From Elusimicrobiota bacterium (GTDB lineage: Bacteria; Elusimicrobiota; Elusimicrobia; Elusimicrobiales; UBA9959), in contig DMES01000040.1 of the NCBI GenBank assembly GCA_003450815.1, positions 1 to 24,995 on the forward strand: a stretch of DNA of 24,995 nucleotides, written 5' to 3'. The notes under the pieces were generated by a model. The model had not been told where the DNA came from. It ran no database searches and saw only the letters and a program-made list of their open reading frames with translations. Made by a program: the position numbers and the translations under genes. Below, in pieces: positions 1 to 5,871 of the stretch; the first letter of the stretch is position 1; every line of letters begins with the position of its first letter.

Positions 1-238
1 TCAACTTTTTCGTCCCTCTGAAGATATACCGTCATCCGCCGTACGCCGTAATACGGCCTGTCCGTGTATTTCTTGTCCAGCAGGGCCATAATATCAATGT
101 CCCGCTGGCATACCGGCACCGGCACATAGTACAACGTGGATTTGTTGATCCCAAGCAATTCGCATTGCTTGTTCCGACTGTACGGCCCGTCCTTCTTGTC
201 AAAGAGCGCTATTCTGGTCTTTATTCCAGAATTTGCAA
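1..238 (-). CDS. IS3-family transposase OrfB, N-terminal part (cut by window edge)
   Basis: Reading the minus strand in the -1 frame relative to orfA gives a stop-free stretch to the window edge. Its residues are typical of the start of IS3 OrfB, including CELLGINKSTLYY, then LDKKYTDRPYYGVRRM, the conserved segment preceding the DDE integrase core. The DDE catalytic residues would lie further left and cannot be checked. No good independent start codon is seen, so it is probably made as an OrfAB fusion by -1 frameshifting at the nine-A run just upstream. The fusion would read through as KKKIANSGIKTR. Whether the transposase is still active cannot be judged from this fragment. Confidence 0.85.
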
Positions 239-502
239 TTTTTTTTTAAGCCAGTCCCGCTCCATCGTCAATTCGCCGATATTCTTATGCAGGTCGTCTA
301 TCTTTTCCTGCGCCTCGGCGGCTTGATGATCTTTCTTGGAATCAAAGATGCTGACACCGTTTTCCAAGAGTTCATGCTTCCAGCGGGTCACCATATTCGG
401 GTGGACCCCGTATTTGGCCCCTATCTCGGCCATCGTCTTTTCGCCTTTATAGGCTTCCAGGGCCACCCGCAGCTTAATCCCGGGTTCTATCTTTTTACGC
501 AT
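221..502 (-). CDS. IS3-family transposase OrfA (helix-turn-helix)
   Basis: This 93-residue protein is the DNA-binding half of an IS3-type transposase, which binds the terminal repeats. An N-terminal helix-turn-helix of the transposase_8 type is visible at about residues 10-45 (LRVALEAYKGEKTMAEIGAKYG, then VHPNMVTRWK). A C-terminal heptad-like segment ends in ERDWLKKKL, the leucine zipper used for multimerisation. The start at 502 is preceded by a strong ribosome site (AAGGAGG, about 8 bases upstream). The gene overlaps orfB in the usual arrangement. Length and motifs are normal for the family and nothing is broken in this part. Confidence 0.93.
   Translation of the reverse strand: MRKKIEPGIKLRVALEAYKGEKTMAEIGAKYGVHPNMVTRWKHELLENGVSIFDSKKDHQAAEAQEKIDDLHKNIGELTMERDWLKKKLQILE
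239..247 (-). promoter_or_regulatory. A9 slippery sequence for programmed -1 frameshift
   Basis: On the minus strand the codons CTT AAA AAA AAA TTG near the end of orfA contain nine consecutive A residues. A -1 slip here moves ribosomes from the orfA frame, which ends 24 bases later, into the orfB frame. IS3-family elements classically make their active OrfAB transposase by slipping at such A-rich heptamers. The position and frame relation are seen directly. The slipping itself is inferred. Confidence 0.7.
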
Positions 503-516
503 TTGCTGGCCTCCTT

Positions 517-542
517 GTGTATTCTACCTTTTCAGAATACAC
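517..542 (-). promoter_or_regulatory. Hairpin just upstream of the transposase ribosome site
   Basis: GTGTATTCT (517-525) pairs perfectly with AGAATACAC (534-542) across an 8-base loop. On the transposase mRNA the stem ends immediately before the AAGGAGG ribosome site of orfA. In other insertion sequences such as IS10 and IS200, hairpins in this place limit transposase translation from read-through transcripts. That role here is inferred. Confidence 0.5.
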
Positions 543-553
543 CTTAGGTCAGC

Positions 554-1216
554 CTAAAATCTGGTCCAGTTTTTCCCGACCACCGCACTCTCTTCCCATT
601 TCGGATTCGTTTCTTCAATAAATACTTTGCGCCAAAGGGCACCGGCTAAACCTTCAAGGGTTTTGTTTTGGCGGTGGAGGAGGTCTATTTTGTCGTCCAG
701 ACTGGAAAGCACGACGGCTATGGCATACTGCTCAGGGAGGGGCGGCATACTAACAGTAATGCCTTCAAAATCTGTTTTATTAACAATAGGCACAGCAGTA
801 CCAGCTAATCCGTAAGAACGTAAAACATCATAAGATCCAATTAACGTGTAATATAAAAAATCCGGATGAACCTGCTTGATATCGGGGATAATAGAGTTTA
901 TTTGCTGATTCGTTACTACTGGGATTGTATTTAGCGCAACTTTCCCCATATCAGAGCCAATACAAGTCACCATCACAGATTTTGCTGGCAATATTTTATT
1001 CTTCAATTTATCTGCGCCGGCAAAAGATAAAAGTCTTTCCGCAGAAGAGGCTGTTTTATGATAATTCTTGTAGTCAGTTGGTGTAATAAAGGGTATATCA
1101 TTACCAAAATCAGCGGGGTTATTGCTTGAGGGAGTCTTGCCCGTTACGACAACACCCAAATCTCCCAACTTCCATTCCTTCCACCCGGATTTCGGCTTAC
1201 TTGCTGCTGCGATCAT
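554..1216 (-). pseudogene. hsdS: Type I restriction specificity subunit HsdS, truncated by IS3-family insertion
   Basis: HsdS selects the DNA sequence that the HsdM/HsdR complex methylates or cuts. This frame holds one target-recognition domain (about residues 10-165, opening WKEWKLGDLGVVVTGKTP). It is followed by the conserved helical spacer (PPLPEQYAIAVVLSSLDDKI, then LLHRQNKTLEGL) that ends each half of HsdS. At 220 residues it is about half the usual 400. The second domain should begin near NPKWEES, but after GKN the frame enters the insertion sequence and stops; the last residues WTRF come from IS DNA. The start overlaps the upstream nuclease gene by ATGA, indicating translational coupling. 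The rest of hsdS should lie beyond the IS, outside the window. A half-HsdS that dimerises is conceivable, but truncation is the simpler reading. Confidence 0.85.
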
Positions 1217-2331
1217 TTTTTTGACCCCAGCTCTTTTTCAATTTCTTTGATGCTCGGCAGGCTGGATTTAATACTCTTGGGCAACGACTGCGTTAATTTA
1301 TACTCTGAAACACCGATGGGCTTGCGTATATCGCTTAAAGCGTATTCCACAACCAGCTTGTTCTTGCTTTTACAGATAAGTATCCCCACCGTCGGATTAT
1401 CCTGCCCGGTACGCAATTGTGAATCCACGGCCTTAAGATAGAAATTCAGTTTCCCCGCGTGCTCCGGCTCAAAGCCCACGGTTTTTAATTCCACCACCAC
1501 ATAGCAGTGAAGCTTTGTGTGATAGAACAACAGATCTATAAAAAATTCACGGTCATCAACCTGAAGCGGCATCTGCCTGCCAATGTAGGAGAACCCCGCC
1601 CCGAGTTCCAGAAGAAACTGGGTAACATGGGAAACAATGGCGTTTTCAAGCTCTTTCTCTCTGTAGTCTCCGGTCATGCTGAGAAAATCGAAAATGTAAG
1701 GGTCTTTAAGAGTCTGAACGGCCAAATCCGACTGGGGCTTTGGTAAAGTAACCGCGAAGTTGTTTACAGCTTTGCCCTCGCGCTTATAAAGGCCGCTTTC
1801 AATCTGATGTACAAGCACGGTGCGGCTCCAATTATACTTTGTGGTGCTCTGCGCGTAATAAAGGGCCTCGTCTATGTTTTCACATTTTGAAATGATCGCA
1901 ATATTGTGGCCCCAGGGGATTTGTGTTATTAGTGCAACAGGCTGTTGCACTAATTGTCCCACAGGCTGTGGGACAAACTGATTTTTTTGCAATTGCGAAA
2001 CAGGCTGTCTCGCTATTTGTCCAACAGCCTGTTGGACAATTGATTTGGTGTAAAATAAATACCATTCCTGAATATACATCAGGTTGCGGCGTGAAAACCC
2101 TTTCATCTCAGGGAATTCCGACATCAAATCCTTGCTTAACTGGTCAATTAGGCCAGACCCCCAGGCAGCTTGTGTCTGTTTTGCGATAATATCCGCGCCA
2201 AGTTCCCAATAAAATTCAAGAAGTTGTGTATTGACCGTTACAGCGGCCTTAAGCTGGGTGTTGCGGATTTTACCTTTCAGCTCCGTAAGCCAGGCTTTAT
2301 AGTTTTTATCGTGGATTAAGTTGTATTTCAT
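1213..2331 (-). CDS. DUF1016/YhcG-family PDDEXK nuclease-like protein
   Basis: The N-terminal domain (about residues 5-95, with YWELGADIIAKQ and FSRRNLMYIQEWY) and the C-terminal half (about 210-350) match the DUF1016/YhcG family, whose C-terminal domain has the PDDEXK nuclease fold. Candidate catalytic residues are seen in FFIDLLFYH (D), then VVVELK (E and K). Members often sit between hsdM and hsdS in type I loci, as here. Their exact biochemical role is not settled. Between the two domains lies a variable Q/V/P-rich stretch (about residues 98-134) encoded by four palindromic repeats; the conserved IPWGHN motif follows directly. An alternative TTG start lies 6 bases upstream at 2337. I chose ATG 2331, which has a weak GGA site 7 bases ahead. 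The stop overlaps the hsdS start. Confidence 0.85.
   Translation of the reverse strand: MKYNLIHDKNYKAWLTELKGKIRNTQLKAAVTVNTQLLEFYWELGADIIAKQTQAAWGSGLIDQLSKDLMSEFPEMKGFSRRNLMYIQEWYLFYTKSIVQQAVGQIARQPVSQLQKNQFVPQPVGQLVQQPVALITQIPWGHNIAIISKCENIDEALYYAQSTTKYNWSRTVLVHQIESGLYKREGKAVNNFAVTLPKPQSDLAVQTLKDPYIFDFLSMTGDYREKELENAIVSHVTQFLLELGAGFSYIGRQMPLQVDDREFFIDLLFYHTKLHCYVVVELKTVGFEPEHAGKLNFYLKAVDSQLRTGQDNPTVGILICKSKNKLVVEYALSDIRKPIGVSEYKLTQSLPKSIKSSLPSIKEIEKELGSKK
1931..2039. repeat. Four palindromes with a shared ACAGGCTGT core inside the DUF1016 gene
   Basis: Four palindromes sit close together. They are 1931-1951 (AGTGCAACAG-G-CTGTTGCACT, perfect), 1954-1976 (TTGTCCCACAG-G-CTGTGGGACAA, perfect), 1995-2013 (GCGAAACAG-G-CTGTCTCGC, one mismatch) and 2017-2039 (TTGTCCAACAG-C-CTGTTGGACAA, perfect). 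All share the core ACAG-N-CTGT, while the flanking arms differ but stay self-complementary. Read in the gene's frame, each encodes a version of QQ/QP-V-G/S-Q. They insert about 36 residues without a stop between the two domains of the nuclease. Confidence 0.9.
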
Positions 2332-2349
2332 AAGCAATCCATTTTACTC

Positions 2350-2577
2350 TTACTCAGGCCGCCTGTTTCGTAAAATAACCACGGCTTTCAGTGAAGCACC
2401 GCTCTTTTCTTCCGCATCTTGATATTCGCCTTCATAATAAGGTTTTTGGGGTTCGTGTTTAACCTCAATAGTCTTGGGAGAACGGATTTCTTCATAGCCG
2501 CCTTCGTAGCCGTCGGTTAAAACAGGCAAATCATCGGGAAACTGTTTAAGAGCTTCTATCAATTCCCGGATTTTCAT
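2350..2577 (-). CDS. Small conserved hypothetical protein within the hsd operon
   Basis: This 75-residue acidic protein opens MKIRELIEALKQFPDDLPVL and contains a G/Y/E-rich middle (DGYEGGYEEI) and a charged tail ending RNRRPE. I recall similar short proteins with the same opening near restriction loci and phage genes but know no function, and I can name no catalytic motif. It has an excellent ribosome site (GGAGG, about 8 bases before ATG). It lies 75 bases after hsdM and 18 bases before the DUF1016 nuclease, so it is very likely co-transcribed. A structural or accessory role in the restriction complex is possible but is only inferred from context. Confidence 0.7.
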   Translation of the reverse strand: MKIRELIEALKQFPDDLPVLTDGYEGGYEEIRSPKTIEVKHEPQKPYYEGEYQDAEEKSGASLKAVVILRNRRPE

Positions 2578-2628
2578 TTGCCCGCCTCCAGTTTTTTTAT
2601 CTACTCAATCATCGATCCGACTTGGTTT

Positions 2629-2656
2629 TTAATTATGGCGAATTTGCCGTAATTAA
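2629..2656 (-). other. Hairpin at the end of hsdM
   Basis: TTAATTATGGC (2629-2639) pairs with GCCGTAATTAA (2646-2656) with one mismatch. The stem overlaps the hsdM stop codon. No T-run follows on the minus strand, so it is not a convincing terminator. It may stabilise hsdM mRNA or reduce expression of the downstream genes. Confidence 0.4.
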
Positions 2657-4773
2657 AGACCGGACTTGGAATTGCTTATTTCCAGCTTCGCGAGGTTCTT
2701 CCGGATTAATTCATTCAGCCGGAGTTCTTCCTTCATTTGCTCATCAAGTTCGGCCTTCAGCTTGTCAAAGCGTTCCGCAAAATCAAAATCATCTTCCTCA
2801 TCCGGCAGGCCTATATACCGGCCGGGCGTGAGTACATAATCTTTTGCCCGGATTTCTTCCAGCGGTACCGACTTGCAGAAACCTAGTTTGTCTTGATAGA
2901 CAAACCCCTCACCCCCGACCCCTCTCCCAGAGGTAGAGGGGTGGACAGAATTTCTCCAGGCGTGGTAGGTGTCGGTTATCTTGGCAATGTCGGCATCGGT
3001 AAAGTCTTTTGTTTTGCGATTTACCAGAAAGCCGAGATTCCGCGCATCTAAAAAGAGGACGTTCTCCTCTTTACCCTCAACCCCGGCCCTTCTCCCAATG
3101 GGAGAAGGGAGCCCAGCGGGAGAAGGGAGGGAAGAGGCGATCATTTTAAGGGTGGTTTCGGTATCATCCAGGATTTTGGCATTGGGAATGCGGATTATTA
3201 TCATACCAAGGGTTTTTAAATAACCATCCCGCTTGTGGTCTATTTTTTGCCTTTGAGGCGTGTTGTGAATCGCGCCATCAAGTTCAATAACAAGTTTTTG
3301 TTCATTACAGTAAAAATCCACAACATATTCACCAATCTGATGCTGCCTTCTGAATTTAAGATTTAGAAATCTTCTGTCCCTTACCATTTCCCAGAATATA
3401 TCTTCAGCCGGAGTTGATTTTTGGCGCAACTCCCTTGCTATTTTCAATTGACCAGAAAAATCAAATCCCCCCCTGTAATGTGCCATATCTTTCCCCTCTC
3501 CCTTTGGGAGAGGGGCCAGGGGTGAGGGTTCGGCACCCTTGCGCCGAATAAACCAGAGGCAGGCGGGTATCTGGGTATTTACAAAAAGCTTGGGCGGAAG
3601 ATTAACAATACAGTCCAGAAGGCCGGCCTCAATAATGGCCTTGCGGATTTCGCCTTCGCTATTGGTTTTAGAGGTAAGCGAACCCTTGGCAAGAACAAAC
3701 CCGGCCATGCCTTTGGGCGACATGTGGTAGATGAAGTGCTGGATCCACGCATAATTGGCGCTGCCTGCGGGCGGAACGCCATATTTCCAGCGGGCGTCGT
3801 CTTTTAAAAGATGGCCGGACCAGTCGGAATCGTTGAACGGGGGATTTGCAATAATAAAATCGGCCTTAAGGTCTTTGTGCGCGTCGTTTAAGAAAGAACC
3901 CTCGTTGTTCCACTTGATATTTGAGCTATCTATACCGCGGATGGCAAGGTTCATTTTGGCAAGACGCCAGGTAGTCTGGTTGGACTCCTGGCCGTATATG
4001 GAAATCATGTCGGTGGGATTAGGGATTACGCCTTTGCCTTTCTTTTTATAGTGGTCCTGGTGCGCCGCAATAAATTTTTCACTCTGCACAAACATGCCGC
4101 CGGAGCCGCAGCAAGGGTCAAACACACGGCCTTCATAAGGCTCAAGCATTTTAACCAGCAATTTAACCACGCTGCCGGGCGTATAAAATTGCCCGCCCTT
4201 TTTACCCTCGGCAAGCGCGAACTGGCCGAGAAAATACTCATACACTTGGCCGAGCATATCCCTGCTTTTTGCCTCTTCGGTGCCAAGGGCTATTGTGCCG
4301 ATAATGTCTATGAGCCCGCCCAGGCTGGCCCGGTCCAGATTCTGCCGCGCAAAAACCTTGGGGAGAACGCCTTTAAGAGAAGGATTCTGGCGCTCTATGG
4401 CCTCCATGGCTTCGTCCACATAGCCGCCTATGTCCACCTTTTTGCCGTTTTCAAGGAGGATTTCGGTTTTTTTGGCGTTGTCGGAAATGCGTTCCCAACG
4501 GGCTACGGGCGGAACAAAGAAAACTTTTTCTGCGGTATATTCGGTAGGTTCTTCCGGCATGGCACCAGCATACTCACCCTTGCCGGCGACAAATTTTGAG
4601 TGCAAAACTTCAAAGGCATCGGATATGTATTTGAGAAAGACCAGGCCGAGCACCACATGCTTATACTCGGCGGCATCCATGTTTTTGCGCAGTTTATCAG
4701 CTGACTGCCAAAGGGAAGCCTCAAAGGATTCCTGTTTTTTTGCCTTGCTGTCGGATTTTGCGGTTTTGGGCAT
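2653..4773 (-). CDS. hsdM: Type I restriction DNA methyltransferase HsdM with an inserted DUF559 domain
   Basis: HsdM is the adenine-N6 methyltransferase and scaffold subunit of type I restriction systems. The N-terminal helical domain spans about residues 13-165 (SLWQSADKLRKNMDAAEYKH). The SAM-binding motif DPCCGSGGMF is at 219-228 and the catalytic NPPF at 310-313. The protein is 706 residues, some 170 longer than usual. The excess is an in-frame insert at about 416-567 that contains a complete DUF559 nuclease-like domain (444-548), plus a second short insert at about 609-623 (HPSTSGRGVGGEG). Removing both leaves continuous HsdM sequence through the conserved DARNLGFLV, TDTYHAWRN and GFCKS. 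The start at 4773 has a good GGAG site. The upstream gap 4774-4936 is AT-rich with two TATAAT-like boxes (4860-4865 and 4832-4837) but no matching -35. hsdR is not visible. Confidence 0.93.
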   Translation of the reverse strand: MPKTAKSDSKAKKQESFEASLWQSADKLRKNMDAAEYKHVVLGLVFLKYISDAFEVLHSKFVAGKGEYAGAMPEEPTEYTAEKVFFVPPVARWERISDNAKKTEILLENGKKVDIGGYVDEAMEAIERQNPSLKGVLPKVFARQNLDRASLGGLIDIIGTIALGTEEAKSRDMLGQVYEYFLGQFALAEGKKGGQFYTPGSVVKLLVKMLEPYEGRVFDPCCGSGGMFVQSEKFIAAHQDHYKKKGKGVIPNPTDMISIYGQESNQTTWRLAKMNLAIRGIDSSNIKWNNEGSFLNDAHKDLKADFIIANPPFNDSDWSGHLLKDDARWKYGVPPAGSANYAWIQHFIYHMSPKGMAGFVLAKGSLTSKTNSEGEIRKAIIEAGLLDCIVNLPPKLFVNTQIPACLWFIRRKGAEPSPLAPLPKGEGKDMAHYRGGFDFSGQLKIARELRQKSTPAEDIFWEMVRDRRFLNLKFRRQHQIGEYVVDFYCNEQKLVIELDGAIHNTPQRQKIDHKRDGYLKTLGMIIIRIPNAKILDDTETTLKMIASSLPSPAGLPSPIGRRAGVEGKEENVLFLDARNLGFLVNRKTKDFTDADIAKITDTYHAWRNSVHPSTSGRGVGGEGFVYQDKLGFCKSVPLEEIRAKDYVLTPGRYIGLPDEEDDFDFAERFDKLKAELDEQMKEELRLNELIRKNLAKLEISNSKSGL
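2904..2944. repeat. REP-like hairpin 3 inside hsdM
   Basis: A CCCTCACCCCC head is followed by ACCCCTCT (2918-2925) pairing with AGAGGGGT (2935-2942). Head and stem match repeats 1 and 2 of the same gene. It is read in frame as HPSTSGRGVGGEG, interrupting HsdM between TYHAWRN and the GFCKS motif. It has the same orientation as repeat 2. Confidence 0.8.
3074..3128. repeat. REP-like hairpin 2, left boundary of the DUF559 cassette
   Basis: The head CCCTCAACCCC leads into CCCTTCTCCC (3087-3096) pairing perfectly with GGGAGAAGGG (3100-3109) across AAT. A second GGGAGAAGGG arm copy lies at 3118-3127. It is translated in frame on the minus strand as PSPAGLPSPIGRRAGVEG. Confidence 0.85.
3493..3528. 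repeat. REP-like hairpin 1, right boundary of the DUF559 cassette
   Basis: CCCCTCTCCC (3493-3502) pairs perfectly with GGGAGAGGGG (3506-3515) across TTT, followed by the tail CCAGGGGTGAGGG. This is the reverse orientation of repeats 2 and 3. Translated on the minus strand it gives PSPLAPLPKGEG. Confidence 0.87.
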
Positions 4774-4936
4774 TTTGTCTCCGAAAAGATTGCCAATAAA
4801 ACGATGATTTTTTAAAAATTCCCAACAATCAATTATATTGCTTTAGATAGCAAATTACTATTATATTTCCAGTTAAAATTCAAGTACATACAAAACGTAA
4901 AGTCATAAGTCAGGGCCCGTAATGTTCACGCAAATT

Positions 4937-4961
4937 ACATATCCCGCTTGCCGGGATATGT
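4937..4961 (-). terminator. Hairpin at the end of the sugar-transport operon
   Basis: ACATATCCCG (4937-4946) pairs perfectly with CGGGATATGT (4952-4961) around CTTGC. It overlaps the permease stop codon and lies before the gap to hsdM. Only a weak TAATTTG follows, so it may act as an imperfect terminator or an mRNA-end stabiliser. Confidence 0.5.
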
Positions 4962-5821
4962 TATCCCTTTACCGCGCCGGCGGCTATGCCTTTTATGTAA
5001 TGTTTTTGCGCCAGCAGGAAGATAAAGACCGCAGGCAGCACCACCACTACGGCGCCGGCCATAAGCAGGCCCCAGTCCGTGTTGTATTGGCCGTTTATGC
5101 TCGCCAAAGCCACGGGCAGGGTGTATTTATCCTCGCGCAGCATTATTATCAGTGGCCAAAGGAAATCGTTCCATGCGCCTATAAAGCTGAATACGGTCAG
5201 GGTGGCTATTATCGGCCTGCACAAAGGCAGCATTATGCGCCAGAAAATGGCGAATTCCGAGAAGCCGTCTATACGCGCAGCCTCAAGTATCTCTTCAGGG
5301 ATCTCCATCATGAATTGGCGTATCATAAATATCGCGAAAACCGCGGCCGAACCGGGGAGTACCAGTCCGGCGTAAGAATTCAGCAGGCCCATTGATTTCA
5401 ATATAAGGAATACCGGCAGCATGGTAACCTGCCCAGGAACCATCATGGTGACCAGCAGCAGGGCGAACAATTTTTCCCGGCCGGGGAACCTGAGCTTGGC
5501 GAAGGCGTAGGCGGCCATGGCGTTAAGCAGCACGGAAAGCGCAGTGACGCTTACGGCATAAATTACGCTGTTGCAGAGATGCAGCCACATGTTGACTGCG
5601 GCAAAAAGATTCTTATACCCGCTCAAGGTCCAGAGCTGCGGCAGAATGGTGGGCTGTTTGGTGAAAATTTCCCCCGGGCTTTTAAACGAGGTGGACAACA
5701 TCCACACGAACGGGAACAGCGTGATGACCACGGACACGACCATGAAAGCGTAAAAAGCGATCTTATATGTGACCGAAACCCTTCCCGCTTTCATGCTTTT
5801 TGAATTGTTTTTTTGTTTCAT
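4961..5821 (-). CDS. Carbohydrate ABC transporter permease, MalG-like
   Basis: This is the second inner-membrane permease of a CUT1-type sugar importer. Of its 286 residues, the first helix is at about 21-43 (AFYAFMVVSVVITLFPFVWM). The cytoplasmic EAA loop that docks on the ATPase is at about 180-199 (EAARIDGFSEFAIFWRIMLP), with the expected D-G pair. The remaining hydrophobic stretches fit the six-helix MalG topology. It follows the fused binding-protein/permease gene by 47 bases and pairs with it. No ATPase gene is present, so a shared MsmX/UgpC-type ATPase elsewhere is probably used (inference). The substrate is likely the oligosaccharide released by the neighbouring secreted glycoamylase-fold enzyme. 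Start at 5821 with a GAAAG-type weak ribosome site. Confidence 0.9.
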   Translation of the reverse strand: MKQKNNSKSMKAGRVSVTYKIAFYAFMVVSVVITLFPFVWMLSTSFKSPGEIFTKQPTILPQLWTLSGYKNLFAAVNMWLHLCNSVIYAVSVTALSVLLNAMAAYAFAKLRFPGREKLFALLLVTMMVPGQVTMLPVFLILKSMGLLNSYAGLVLPGSAAVFAIFMIRQFMMEIPEEILEAARIDGFSEFAIFWRIMLPLCRPIIATLTVFSFIGAWNDFLWPLIIMLREDKYTLPVALASINGQYNTDWGLLMAGAVVVVLPAVFIFLLAQKHYIKGIAAGAVKG

Positions 5822-5844
5822 CTTTCAACTTTCCAATACCCTGG

Positions 5845-5871
5845 TAAAAATTTTTGCCGCAAAAATTTTTA
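5845..5871 (-). other. Strong A/T hairpin between the two transporter genes
   Basis: TAAAAATTTTTG (5845-5856) pairs perfectly with CAAAAATTTTTA (5860-5871) across CCG, a 12-base stem that overlaps the stop codon of the upstream gene. The minus-strand transcript ends the stem in a U-run, so partial termination or mRNA processing is plausible. It would set the ratio of fusion protein to second permease. The function is inferred. Confidence 0.5.

Larger units (their letters stand above)
1..568 (-). mobile_element. IS3-family insertion sequence, partial (left part outside window)
   Basis: The segment carries the two overlapping reading frames of an IS3-type transposase, read leftward. The outer end is placed at base 568 because the minus strand there begins TGGACCAGATTTTAGG, the TG start usual for IS3 termini, and the hsdS reading frame stops making sense at this point. 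The other end, most of orfB, and any target duplication lie beyond the left edge. Downstream of this end, hsdS resumes as normal chromosomal coding sequence, so the element has inserted into hsdS. Family assignment is confident from orfA and the start of orfB. The exact subgroup and the exact terminal base are inference. Confidence 0.85.
3074..3528 (-). mobile_element. Candidate REPIN-like cassette carrying a DUF559 domain
   Basis: Two REP-type hairpins in inverted orientation bracket about 365 bases that encode a DUF559 (Vsr/PDDEXK-like) domain fused in frame to HsdM. The domain reads ELRQKSTPAEDIFWEMVRDR, then LKFRRQHQIGEYVVDFYC, then KLVIELDGAIH. The D486 and E497-x-D499 residues fit the active-site pattern. 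The repeats' conserved heads face outward, as in REPINs. No transposase is encoded, so any mobility would depend on an enzyme elsewhere. Structure and frame are seen directly. Mobility and nuclease activity are inferred. Confidence 0.65.

Noticed and set aside
1931..2039. CRISPR-like array of spaced repeats
   Set aside because: Units are palindromes of unequal length with almost no spacers, they lie in the reading frame of a nuclease gene, and no cas gene is near.
1923..2189. Plus-strand protein with QAV repeats
   Set aside because: It is a mirror of the palindromic repeats inside the DUF1016 gene, without independent coding evidence.
3074..3528. Intein in HsdM
   Set aside because: No N-terminal Cys/Ser or C-terminal HN splice junction and no Hint motifs; boundaries are REP hairpins and the content is DUF559.
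4051..4599. 182-residue plus-strand reading frame
   Set aside because: It lies fully antisense to the conserved methyltransferase core of hsdM and has no recognisable domain or ribosome site.
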